24,645 nucleotides of DNA from Eshraghiella sp964414835 (GTDB lineage Bacteria > Bacillota > Clostridia > Lachnospirales > Lachnospiraceae). Under the pieces are notes generated by a model. The model had not been told where the DNA came from, ran no database searches, and worked only from the letters and a program-made list of their open reading frames with translations. A program made the translations under genes and the position numbers. The DNA lies in the NCBI GenBank assembly GCA_964414835.1, contig CAYPWY010000028.1, positions 1 to 24,645 of the forward strand, in the 5' to 3' direction. This document shows positions 16,002-23,011 of this stretch, piece by piece (within the stretch, counting starts at the first letter, position 1; every line of letters begins with the position of its first letter).

Positions 16002-16030
16002 ATTATAGCACATATAAATGTGTTATTTTG
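16002..16030 (-). promoter_or_regulatory. Late promoter with extended -10
   Basis: On the minus strand TGCTATAAT (16010-16002) is a perfect extended -10. The -35 window (16030-16025) reads CAAAAT, far from consensus, and lies inside the decamer repeats. A strong -10 with a missing -35 next to an array of sites is the usual design of an activator-dependent promoter. The likely start near 15995 would give a leader of about 120 bases to the small terminase gene. Confidence 0.6.
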
Positions 16031-16062
16031 TGTTATTTTGTGCTATTTTGTGTTATTTTGTG
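16021..16062 (-). repeat. Decamer direct repeats (late activator site candidate)
   Basis: Four exact-phase copies of a 10-bp unit, TGTTATTTTG or TGCTATTTTG on the plus strand (CACAAAATAA/CACAAAATAG on the transcribed strand), plus the start of a fifth. The period of one helical turn would put protein on one face of the DNA. The array overlaps the last three codons and stop of the ArpU-like gene and abuts the extended -10 promoter. Confidence 0.75.
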
Positions 16063-16472
16063 CTCACTTTATATTTTTCGTCAAACAATAATAATGCTTC
16101 TCCATGCATATGTCTGACAAAATTGTAGCTGTAGTGCATTTCTCTCGATATCTGACCAAGGGGCTTATCTTCGACATAACGTTTATAAAGCAGCTCAACA
16201 TGTTTTTCATTTTCCATGTTCTGTATTTCATTAATTATTTTATCCCGAACGCGCTTTAATTCAAAAATATTTTCATGCAGCTCCCGTTCCATATCAACAT
16301 ATTTAGCTACAACACCAGACATTCTATCCGGTTTTACTGATGACTGCACCTTTTCATCATAACCTATAGCCGACCCTGTTACAGAAGCTTTCAGCCTTTC
16401 GCATTCTTCCTGCTTTTGTCTGATTATTATATTTAATTTTTTAATCTGGCTTAAATAATTCTTCACATTCAT
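16053..16472 (-). CDS. ArpU/DUF1492-like late transcription regulator
   Basis: I start at ATG 16472 (MNVKNYLSQIKKLNIIIRQK...), with AAGGGGG upstream, because this is where family members begin; a frame-open ATG at 16502 would add ten residues and overlap the upstream gene by ATGA. Residues 1-100 are coiled helices. The C-terminus has a sigma region-4-like helix-turn-helix (ELLYKRYVEDKPLGQISREM then HYSYNFVRHMHGEALLLF). Such proteins control late gene expression in Firmicutes phages and lie just upstream of the small terminase, as here. The promoter with decamer repeats directly after it is the obvious target. Length (139 aa) is normal. Regulation of its own target is inference. Confidence 0.82.
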   Translation of the reverse strand: MNVKNYLSQIKKLNIIIRQKQEECERLKASVTGSAIGYDEKVQSSVKPDRMSGVVAKYVDMERELHENIFELKRVRDKIINEIQNMENEKHVELLYKRYVEDKPLGQISREMHYSYNFVRHMHGEALLLFDEKYKVSTK

Positions 16473-16498
16473 TAAATCTATGGGCCCCCTTATATGCT

Positions 16499-16609
16499 TC
16501 ATTTATCTTTATATTCTTGCTTCCTGACTGCGCACAATGCATAACATGCCAGCATTACAGCGCCAACTATTATTCCTGCTGCAAATACAGCCAAATACAA
16601 ATACCACAT
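16499..16609 (-). CDS. 36-aa single-pass membrane peptide
   Basis: ATG 16609 follows GGAGG with ideal spacing. The peptide MWYLYLAVFAAGIIVGAVML then ACYALCAVRKQEYKDK has one clear membrane span (residues about 3-27) and a positively charged end, predicting a cytoplasmic C-terminus. Its TGA overlaps an ATG of the next frame (ATGA), which argues for real translation. It resembles the very small DUF3789-like membrane proteins that dot Clostridia phage genomes, but this is from memory. A role in superinfection exclusion or membrane contact is possible but not shown. Confidence 0.7.
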   Translation of the reverse strand: MWYLYLAVFAAGIIVGAVMLACYALCAVRKQEYKDK

Positions 16610-16630
16610 TTTTATCTTCCTCCTCTCTCT

Positions 16631-16897
16631 CTATTTCTTTGTTATCTCGTTCAGATAGCAAAAACCCGCGTTAAAAACATTCAGTCTGTAATCAGCGAGT
16701 GCCTTATCATATTTTTCAGAATAACCATCTGCTTCGTTATGTCCGTTATTAAAACATTTTTGCGATTCATATGTATATTCATGTATCAGGCGGTTCCAAT
16801 CATCTGAAGTAACAGGTGGATTGTCTACATACTTATGCAAAAATGTCCATGCAGCTAAAATACTCTGATACAGGATTAATGCTCTGTCTTCATTCAT
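16631..16897 (-). CDS. Unknown 88-aa phage protein
   Basis: A protein (MNEDRALILYQSILAAWTFLHKY...) that overlaps the resolvase stop by ATGA and has GGAGGAG upstream, so it is probably translated. It is mostly helical, with aromatic and charged residues (DDWNRLIHEYTYESQKCFNNGHNEADGY). I do not recognise a family. It has no transmembrane span, no Cys pair and no catalytic motif. Its neighbours are a RusA resolvase and a tiny membrane peptide; it probably belongs to the early or middle transcription unit. Confidence 0.7.
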   Translation of the reverse strand: MNEDRALILYQSILAAWTFLHKYVDNPPVTSDDWNRLIHEYTYESQKCFNNGHNEADGYSEKYDKALADYRLNVFNAGFCYLNEITKK

Positions 16898-17292
16898 TGT
16901 TTTATCTCCTCCACATATACGTATATTCCCGAATGTTCTCCCCAGAATTTTTCACAGATCTCTGATGCAACCTGTGCATCATCTTTCCAGAAATGTAAAT
17001 CTGTCATAACGTCCTTAAGAAGCTTCTGGAGATTATCCGTATCAGGTTTTGTGTCTTTATATGTTCCGTCAGGATGTTTCCCTTTTGGAAATATCCACTT
17101 GACTATCATTCTCACAGCGCCATTAAGCTTCTTTTTCGGAACGTGTTTTGCAAGATTTGCTGTAAGCTTCATTCTTGCTGTTTTAAGTTCCTGAGGTTCA
17201 TAGAATACCGGTTTACCATTTACTACACTTACCTGCTTTTCCTGATGAGTAGTTGTCGGAGGTATCATTGGCATAAAGAATTCTATTTCCAT
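16894..17292 (-). CDS. rusA: RusA-family Holliday junction resolvase
   Basis: A 132-aa protein with the family signature KPDTDNLQKLLKDVMTDLHFW-KDDAQV. The catalytic acidic cluster is D84, D86 and D104/D105 and matches the three Asp of E. coli RusA. The N-terminal MPMIPPTTTHQEKQ is the usual start of this family in phages. The enzyme cuts four-way DNA junctions made during recombination and replication, which suits the ATPase and helicase genes upstream. It follows the repeat field at 17364-17577. The ribosome site AAAGGAGTGA is rather far (about 15 bases) from ATG 17292, so translation may be modest. Confidence 0.93.
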   Translation of the reverse strand: MEIEFFMPMIPPTTTHQEKQVSVVNGKPVFYEPQELKTARMKLTANLAKHVPKKKLNGAVRMIVKWIFPKGKHPDGTYKDTKPDTDNLQKLLKDVMTDLHFWKDDAQVASEICEKFWGEHSGIYVYVEEIKQ

Positions 17293-17363
17293 GATAGATT
17301 TAATTCACTCCTTTTCATTTCAGGTATCAAATCTGCCTATCAATTTTTCGCCCAGAGGTGAGA

Positions 17364-17574
17364 TGTCAAAAATGGGGTGTGTGTCAAATATATATATTAT
17401 ATATATATTTGACACCCCTTTTTTTGACACCTCATATGTCCGAGGTGTCAAGGTGTCAATTGACACTTTTGACACCCTTTTTTGACACCCCTGTCAAGGT
17501 GTCAATTTATACTTTTTGACACTTTTGACACCCCCTATCAAGGTGTCAATTTATACTTTTTGACACTTTTGACA
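17364..17574. repeat. TGTCA iteron field, candidate replication origin
   Basis: Within 211 bases I count 16 copies of TGTCA/TGACA, many extended to GGTGTCAA or TTGACACC, on both strands and often in inverted pairs. This is far above chance for a 5-mer. It lies between the primase-helicase and resolvase genes and runs over the 3' end of the former. Iterons next to a replication protein gene are the normal sign of a phage or plasmid origin. The binding protein would most likely be the primase-helicase itself or a host factor. The rest of the stretch 17293-17545 holds no gene that I can support. Confidence 0.75.
17381..17415. repeat. AT-rich perfect palindrome inside the iteron field
   Basis: A palindrome with 17-bp arms and a single central base, GTGTCAAATATATATAT to its mirror ATATATATATTTGACAC, whose ends are iterons. 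The outer bases GGGGTGT and ACACCCC extend pairing with a short bulge. Alternating AT of this length melts or extrudes easily, so it may be the unwinding element of the origin. It could also fold as a hairpin in the transcript. Confidence 0.8.
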
Positions 17575-17577
17575 CCC
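17491..17577. repeat. Two 43-bp direct repeats, period 44
   Basis: The units 17491-17533 and 17535-17577 are identical except for one base (CTGTCAAGG against CTATCAAGG). Each contains two to three iterons and the AT stretch TTTATACTTT. The second copy codes for the end of the primase-helicase (VSKVSKSIN), so the repeat crosses a gene boundary; a recent local duplication is the simplest explanation. Confidence 0.85.
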
Positions 17578-19789
17578 TTGTAACTGTTCCGTTATTACGA
17601 TTGTAGTTAGGTGATGTGTCTATATATCTTTTTACCGTATTAACAGTTAAATTCATGTATTCTGCCATTTCTGATATTTTTACGCATCCGTCACCATTCA
17701 TGTCCTGTGCCTCAAATGCTTTCCTCAGGTTATCTTCCTTTTCATCTTTTTTTTCTTTTGGCGACTTCTTCTTTTTCCATGAAGGAGCTTCTCCTTCTGC
17801 TTCAATATCCTTAAGACAGCCTGTAATATCTATCCTGTGCACCGGATAATCAAACCATAGGTTTACAGGCTCGAATTTAGGAAATTCACGAAGAGTGCCG
17901 TCTATCCGCCATGCTGTCATATGCTTTACGGCACGTTCCCTTACTGCAATCTCTTTTTCAAGCTTTTTATACTCTTCAAATGACAATAATTTTTTACAGT
18001 GCTCCAGCATCTGGGCCTTGCTGCACATAGCGTCCTGTGATACATGATCTTCCCAGTCAGTGATACATTCATTAAGTTTATTAATACACACATCACATAC
18101 AGCGTTATTAATCTCATTTGTGATTAGAGCGTCCGTTACCTCAAGTTCTATAAGATCCAAAAGCGCATCCGGGTCTCTGGCAAAGACACCTGAACCTGAA
18201 GCCCTGTCCATAGATTTCTTCGCTCCCTGTCCGCCTTTGCTGTGGTGATGACAGTATATAACTGCACATCCAAGCTCTGTACATACTTTATCAAACTGGT
18301 TGCAAAAATGAGCCATCTGGTCAGCGCTGTTTTCATCACCGGTAATTACCTTATATATCGGGTCAACAATAATAGCTATATAATCTTTTTTTACTGCTCG
18401 CCTGATAAGCTTCGGAGCGAGCTTGTCCATTGGAGTTGACTTGCCTCTCAGGTTCCATATATCGATATTTGAGAGGTTTTTTGCATCCCAGCCCAGTCTT
18501 GTATATACATCCTTAAAACGGTGCAGACATGAAGCTCTGTCAAGCTCAAGATTGACATATAAAACTTTACCTTTGGCGCACTGCCAGTTAAACCATTTAC
18601 GCCCTTCAGCAATGGCTATGCACATTTCTATAAGTGCAAAAGACTTACCTGCCTTTGAAGGTCCTGCCAGAAGCATTTTATGTCCCTGCCTCAGAACATT
18701 ATCAATCAGTGATGGTGAAAGCTCCGGCAGATTATCCCATTGTGAAGCAAGGTTTTCCGGGTCCGGCAGGTCATCATTAACGCTTTCAATCCATTCTTTC
18801 CATTCATCCCATGATTTTTTTCCAATGTTGGTATCAATAAGAAACTGTTTATGGCCGTTCCTTATTATTCCGGGCATTCTTGAAAGTCTTGACGGATTTT
18901 TATTCTGTGTATCAACATTAAGACCATTTTTTTCACATATTTTATACAGATAATCAACACGTTTTCTGTATTCACTGTATGTATCAGCTTCAATTTTAAC
19001 TATGGCATGAATACTTTTACTGCCGCTATGTACTAAAGCAGCTATCGGAAGTTCAAGCTCCCTTAGTAAAGCATTTTGAGTATTAATGTCCGTTTCATCT
19101 GACTCTACAAGAGCATATCTGTATTCGGTTACATTTTCATTTTTACAACCTTTACCGTCAAGTGGATTGAATCTAATCCACGCCCCAACTAATGGATCAT
19201 AATCACCAAGAACTGAGCCTATATCACCTTTACATTCCCCTAACTTTCTGATTAACTGCCCTGCAGTCCTATCCCAGCAGCCTTTATCCGGATACTTCTT
19301 TTCCTCGTCCGGCTTACTCCAACTCCGGGTCACATAGCCGACATTATCGTCGGTGCAGAATATGGTTTCAAGGTATGTAATAAGCTCCTGTACCGGATTC
19401 CACTTAGAATCAGTTGGTTCTATAACTTCTTTTCCTTCAATCCAGCTCTTATCAATAACCACCATTTCGTCTTTGTTACCAATGACATCATCCCATTCTA
19501 AAGCATGTCCATTGCATTTAGGTTTCCAGCCCTGATCTTTTGCATATTGAATTATAGTTCCTATAGTTACCGGAATATCTGCTCCGTTAAATGTATTCCA
19601 TTTTCTAAAGCATTCGCCTTTATGGTACCTGCTGTCGGCCATGCTCCATTCATCCCAGTCTGCCGCTGAATAACCTGCATCCTTTAAAGCCATGCCAACG
19701 TTTACCCATTCCTGATAATCAAGAATGGCAGGATTTATATAATTAAGGACTTCTTTAATATCAATATCGTAATCAATGCTATTTACCAT
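17546..19789 (-). CDS. Primase-helicase (AEP primase + RepA-like helicase)
   Basis: A 747-aa fusion. Residues 1-90 resemble the PriCT_2 primase-associated domain (YQEWVNVGMALKDAGYSAAD). Residues about 160-340 have archaeo-eukaryotic primase motifs: acidic VESDE near 230, SGSKSIHAIVKI near 258 with the His, and RLSRMPG near 303. Residues about 365-560 are a RecA-like hexameric helicase core of the AAA_25/RepA type: Walker A GPSKAGKS near 376-383, Walker B AIIVDPI near 474 and CHHHSKGG after it. The tail carries a small helix-turn-helix (ISEMAEYMNLTVNTVKRYID) preceded by an EF-hand-like loop. It makes primers and unwinds DNA at the adjacent origin-like repeats. ATG 19789 overlaps the helicase stop. 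Confidence 0.9.
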   Translation of the reverse strand: MVNSIDYDIDIKEVLNYINPAILDYQEWVNVGMALKDAGYSAADWDEWSMADSRYHKGECFRKWNTFNGADIPVTIGTIIQYAKDQGWKPKCNGHALEWDDVIGNKDEMVVIDKSWIEGKEVIEPTDSKWNPVQELITYLETIFCTDDNVGYVTRSWSKPDEEKKYPDKGCWDRTAGQLIRKLGECKGDIGSVLGDYDPLVGAWIRFNPLDGKGCKNENVTEYRYALVESDETDINTQNALLRELELPIAALVHSGSKSIHAIVKIEADTYSEYRKRVDYLYKICEKNGLNVDTQNKNPSRLSRMPGIIRNGHKQFLIDTNIGKKSWDEWKEWIESVNDDLPDPENLASQWDNLPELSPSLIDNVLRQGHKMLLAGPSKAGKSFALIEMCIAIAEGRKWFNWQCAKGKVLYVNLELDRASCLHRFKDVYTRLGWDAKNLSNIDIWNLRGKSTPMDKLAPKLIRRAVKKDYIAIIVDPIYKVITGDENSADQMAHFCNQFDKVCTELGCAVIYCHHHSKGGQGAKKSMDRASGSGVFARDPDALLDLIELEVTDALITNEINNAVCDVCINKLNECITDWEDHVSQDAMCSKAQMLEHCKKLLSFEEYKKLEKEIAVRERAVKHMTAWRIDGTLREFPKFEPVNLWFDYPVHRIDITGCLKDIEAEGEAPSWKKKKSPKEKKDEKEDNLRKAFEAQDMNGDGCVKISEMAEYMNLTVNTVKRYIDTSPNYNRNNGTVTRVSKVSKSIN

Positions 19790-21399
19790 TCATATGCCAC
19801 CTTATTTAATGATTCCGGTTTGTATTCATTAGGTATAATGCTGTTCGGTACTTTCCATCCGTTTCCGGCTATCCTGTCAATGAGTCTTTTTGCTTCGTTA
19901 AATTCCCATGTTCCAACATGCTGAAATCCTTTGCCTTCAAGAAACCTTATCTGTTTAGGTGTCGTAAGGCCCTCCATGCGCCTCATATCAAGCTTTTCCA
20001 ACAGTTTTGATGCTTTACCGGCATTATCAATTTCATCAGGAAATATACCAAGCTTTTCTAATGCTTTTAATTGTTTTTCACTGGCCGGTCCCATTTCCCA
20101 TCCAAATGTCGGAACATAATTTGATAAATCTTCAGCCTGTATTGACATTTCAAACTGTAATGGGTCTACCAACTTTCTTTTTCTTGATTTCATTTCCTTA
20201 AGGACTTTTGCAAGCGCTTCTTCCCGCCGTGCCACTACATCCTCATTAGCCTTTACTTCCGCATCAACTATATCAACAGGACATCCTTCTTTTGTATCAT
20301 CTTTAAGATTATGTGTCATAACTTTTGCAACTTCATTATCATCACATATCAGGTGTGCAGGATGACATAATTCATGCCGTTCCGTATGCCATAAGAAATC
20401 TAAAAGCAGCAAGTCTTCCTTACCACTGCAAAGCCTTGTTCCTCTTCCTACCATTTGACTGTATAAAGCACGTACTTTTGTCGGGCGAAGGACTATGATA
20501 CAATTAACGCTTGGGCAATCCCACCCTTCAGTTAAAAGCATGGAATTGCACAGCACATTGTATCTGCCATTATTAAAATCTCTCAGAATATTAGCTCTGT
20601 CCTTACTGTTTCCGTTCACTTCTGCCGCTCTAAAACCTTTTTCATTAAGAATATTAACAAACTTCTGTGAGGTTTTTATCAGCGGAAGGAACACTACCGT
20701 TTTACGCTGTATACAGTATTTGGTCATTTCATCTGCAATCTGATACAAATACGGATCTAATGCTGTTCCCAAGTCACTGGCTTTAAAATCTCCGGCTTGC
20801 GTTGATACTCCTGATATATCAAGCTTAAGAGGAATCGTCTGTGCTTTAATAGGTGACAGATATCCTTCTTTTATAGCCTTTGGCAATGTATATTCATAAG
20901 CAAGGCTTTCAAATACATTTCCAAGGTTCCTCATATCGCCCCTGTCAGGTGTAGCAGTAACCCCCAACACTTTCGCATCATTAAAATGTTCAAGTATTAC
21001 CTGATAACTGTCAGATATAGCATGGTGCGCTTCATCAATAATAATAGTGTCAAAATAGTCCTCTGGGAACTGTGAAAGCCTTTTTTCTCGCATAAGCGTC
21101 TGTACAGAACCTACGACTACACGAAACCAGCTTCCTAAACATGTGTGTTCCGCTTTTTCAGTTGCACAGCCAAGACCAGTAACGCTGGCAAGCTTATCAG
21201 CTGCTTGTTCAAGAAGTTCTCCCCTGTGAGCGAGAATAAGGACACGTTCACCGTTTTTCACCAGTTCTTCAATTATTTTTGCAAAAACTATTGTCTTGCC
21301 GCATCCCGTAGGGAGAACTAACAGGGTTTTCTGTCTTCCTGAATTCCATTCTTCAAATACTTTTGTTTTAGCGTCATTTTGATATGGTCTTAATTCCAT
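19783..21399 (-). CDS. SF2 DEAH-box helicase (ResIII-type)
   Basis: A 538-aa ATP-dependent helicase or translocase. Motif I PTGCGKT is at residues 30-36, motif II DEAH in IIIDEAHHA at about 119-127, motif III TATP follows (VLGVTATPDRGD), and motif VI QMVGRGTRL lies near 310-318. The N-terminal LRPYQ is the Q-motif region. The C-terminal 150 residues (FGWEMGPASEKQLKALEKLG, LTTPKQIRFLEGKG) are a repeated helical ASEKQ/TPKQ module of the kind found after such helicases in Firmicutes phages. No nuclease domain is present. It is translated from an ATG that overlaps the DUF669 stop (TAATG). Confidence 0.93.
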   Translation of the reverse strand: MELRPYQNDAKTKVFEEWNSGRQKTLLVLPTGCGKTIVFAKIIEELVKNGERVLILAHRGELLEQAADKLASVTGLGCATEKAEHTCLGSWFRVVVGSVQTLMREKRLSQFPEDYFDTIIIDEAHHAISDSYQVILEHFNDAKVLGVTATPDRGDMRNLGNVFESLAYEYTLPKAIKEGYLSPIKAQTIPLKLDISGVSTQAGDFKASDLGTALDPYLYQIADEMTKYCIQRKTVVFLPLIKTSQKFVNILNEKGFRAAEVNGNSKDRANILRDFNNGRYNVLCNSMLLTEGWDCPSVNCIIVLRPTKVRALYSQMVGRGTRLCSGKEDLLLLDFLWHTERHELCHPAHLICDDNEVAKVMTHNLKDDTKEGCPVDIVDAEVKANEDVVARREEALAKVLKEMKSRKRKLVDPLQFEMSIQAEDLSNYVPTFGWEMGPASEKQLKALEKLGIFPDEIDNAGKASKLLEKLDMRRMEGLTTPKQIRFLEGKGFQHVGTWEFNEAKRLIDRIAGNGWKVPNSIIPNEYKPESLNKVAYEW

Positions 21400-21860
21400 T
21401 AAAAATTACCTGCTTTCCATTGCGGCCCTGTCTGCTGACCTTCTACCGGCTCATAAAACCTTTTAATCTGATTACTCTGCATATCATCACCATTAGCATT
21501 TTTCCAATTGTGGATACCTACTTTACAGCGTCCGCGTGCCCCAATTACAGCATTCCAATTCATATGTAGCGGTTCTCCCTTTTTCTTCTGTCCTATTGAC
21601 CTGAAGAAAGCGCTTAATATACCTTCGCAGTTACTATGGAGAAACAGATTATGTTTAATCGTAGTGCTTTGACCGTCAGGCGCTGTTATTTTAACGCTTA
21701 AAACAGCTTTGTTGCATGGTGGAAGCTTTTCACTGCCGCCATGTCTTGCTCTTTCAAAATCTGTGATTTCAAAATCATAATCTCCTGCCGGAAGCAGCAC
21801 ATATTCCGACCCATCATTTTCAATTTTGTCATTCCAATCTAATTCTTTTCCATTTTCCAT
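21399..21860 (-). CDS. DUF669 protein, probable single-strand DNA-binding partner
   Basis: A 153-aa protein with the DUF669 opening: YVLLPAGDYDFEITDFERARH, then AVLSVKITAPDG, LFLHSNCEGILSAFFRSIGQKKKG and a GARGRCKVGIH core. DUF669 genes regularly follow AAA_24 recombination ATPases and are thought to be SSB-like OB-fold proteins. This matches the neighbours here, because no other SSB is visible. It ends in WKAGNF, the same tail as on the SbcC-like ATPase two genes upstream. GGAGG is eleven bases before ATG 21860. Confidence 0.88.
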   Translation of the reverse strand: MENGKELDWNDKIENDGSEYVLLPAGDYDFEITDFERARHGGSEKLPPCNKAVLSVKITAPDGQSTTIKHNLFLHSNCEGILSAFFRSIGQKKKGEPLHMNWNAVIGARGRCKVGIHNWKNANGDDMQSNQIKRFYEPVEGQQTGPQWKAGNF

Positions 21861-21883
21861 TTTTTATTGCCTCCTTATTATTT

Positions 21884-23011
21884 TTATTTTGTGTTAAATG
21901 GTATTTCATTGAGTCCGCCATTTTGAACTACCATAAAATCATTTTTCTGTGTTTTTCGTTCCTTTATCATATTAAGGACCTGTCCCCATGCACCTATAAG
22001 ACATCCATCAATAAATTCTGGCGCATAATTTGATATAGGTGTTCCTTCAGGGTAATAACCCCTTGAAGATACTGCATCCTGAATATCCTCTATAGTAACC
22101 TGAATATCACTTGCGTCCATTAAATCCTTCAATGCTTTTGGTATTCCTGAGTATTCAGGTATGTTTTCGGATTTTTTGCTTATTCCACCTGCATCACTGT
22201 CTGACATATTACTTTTACCGACAGAAGATGTTTCTGCCTTATCTGATTTGCTTTGATTTACACTGCTCTCAAACTTGCATGTATTAATAATCGGAATACA
22301 ATGGGCAATGGCAGAATATTCAAGCGGCATTTCATCAGGGAGGTCATGCCTGTTTTTTGCATCCCAACATGGATGATGTGTAGCGTACATTACTCTTTTA
22401 CCGCCCTGCGCTTTGTTTTTGCCCTTCTGTGCACTTTTGTCATCAACATTAATTACATATGTTTTGTAATTAACAAATAACAGCATATCTGCCCATTCTT
22501 TTAATAAAGGTGCAACTTTCTTTTCAAGCTTAAGCTCCCATCTGTCATATGCACCCAGTTCATCAGGCTGCTCAAATTTCCGCATAACAGCATGAGCCGT
22601 TATAACAACATTAATACCTCTTTCACGTATTTCTTCCAAATGATTCAGCATCCTACCGAAATCTTCAGCTAAGTAAACATAACCCTTTCCATATCCAATG
22701 TCTTCAATACCGGATATCTGCTTTTTAGAACAGAATTCATTCTTACAGAGCATTTCCGCCCAGTCTGCAGTATCTATAACTAAAGTATTGCAAAGGTCTG
22801 AATTGTTTTTGACGTAATCAATCTGCTGCGTTAGCATTGTAAAGCTTGAAGGCCTTTTTAATCTCCTTACATCAAGGTGTCTCGTGCTTCCCTCTGTATC
22901 AATAAATAAAGGATTCGGAAATTGAGAAGCCAGCATGCTTTTACCAATTCCCTCAGGACCATATATTACAACTTTTTGTGCTTCAATCAGTTTTCCTTCA
23001 ATTATTTCCAT
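21884..23011 (-). CDS. RecA-like phage ATPase (AAA_24, Sak4-type)
   Basis: A 375-aa protein with an N-terminal RecA-fold ATPase: Walker A YGPEGIGKS at residues 17-25, FIDTEGSTRHLDVRR shortly after (the typical AAA_24 second motif), Walker B TLVIDTADW near 76-84, then VVITAHAVMRKFEQP. These proteins anneal or exchange single DNA strands, probably together with the DUF669 protein. The C-terminal third (after residue about 230) is low-complexity Ser/Asp/Lys followed by a small helical part (ITIEDIQDAVSSRGYY-like, GCLIGAWGQVLNMI). It ends NEIPFNTK. Start ATG 23011 overlaps the upstream stop (TAATG). Confidence 0.9.
   Translation of the reverse strand: MEIIEGKLIEAQKVVIYGPEGIGKSMLASQFPNPLFIDTEGSTRHLDVRRLKRPSSFTMLTQQIDYVKNNSDLCNTLVIDTADWAEMLCKNEFCSKKQISGIEDIGYGKGYVYLAEDFGRMLNHLEEIRERGINVVITAHAVMRKFEQPDELGAYDRWELKLEKKVAPLLKEWADMLLFVNYKTYVINVDDKSAQKGKNKAQGGKRVMYATHHPCWDAKNRHDLPDEMPLEYSAIAHCIPIINTCKFESSVNQSKSDKAETSSVGKSNMSDSDAGGISKKSENIPEYSGIPKALKDLMDASDIQVTIEDIQDAVSSRGYYPEGTPISNYAPEFIDGCLIGAWGQVLNMIKERKTQKNDFMVVQNGGLNEIPFNTK

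Noticed and set aside
17290..17369. Promoter for the resolvase gene from TTGACA at 17369-17364
   Set aside because: The matching -10 position reads AAATTG, and the TTGACA is part of the iteron series.
17364..17577. CRISPR array
   Set aside because: Repeats are 5-mers and a 43-bp tandem pair with no unique spacers of regular size and no cas genes.
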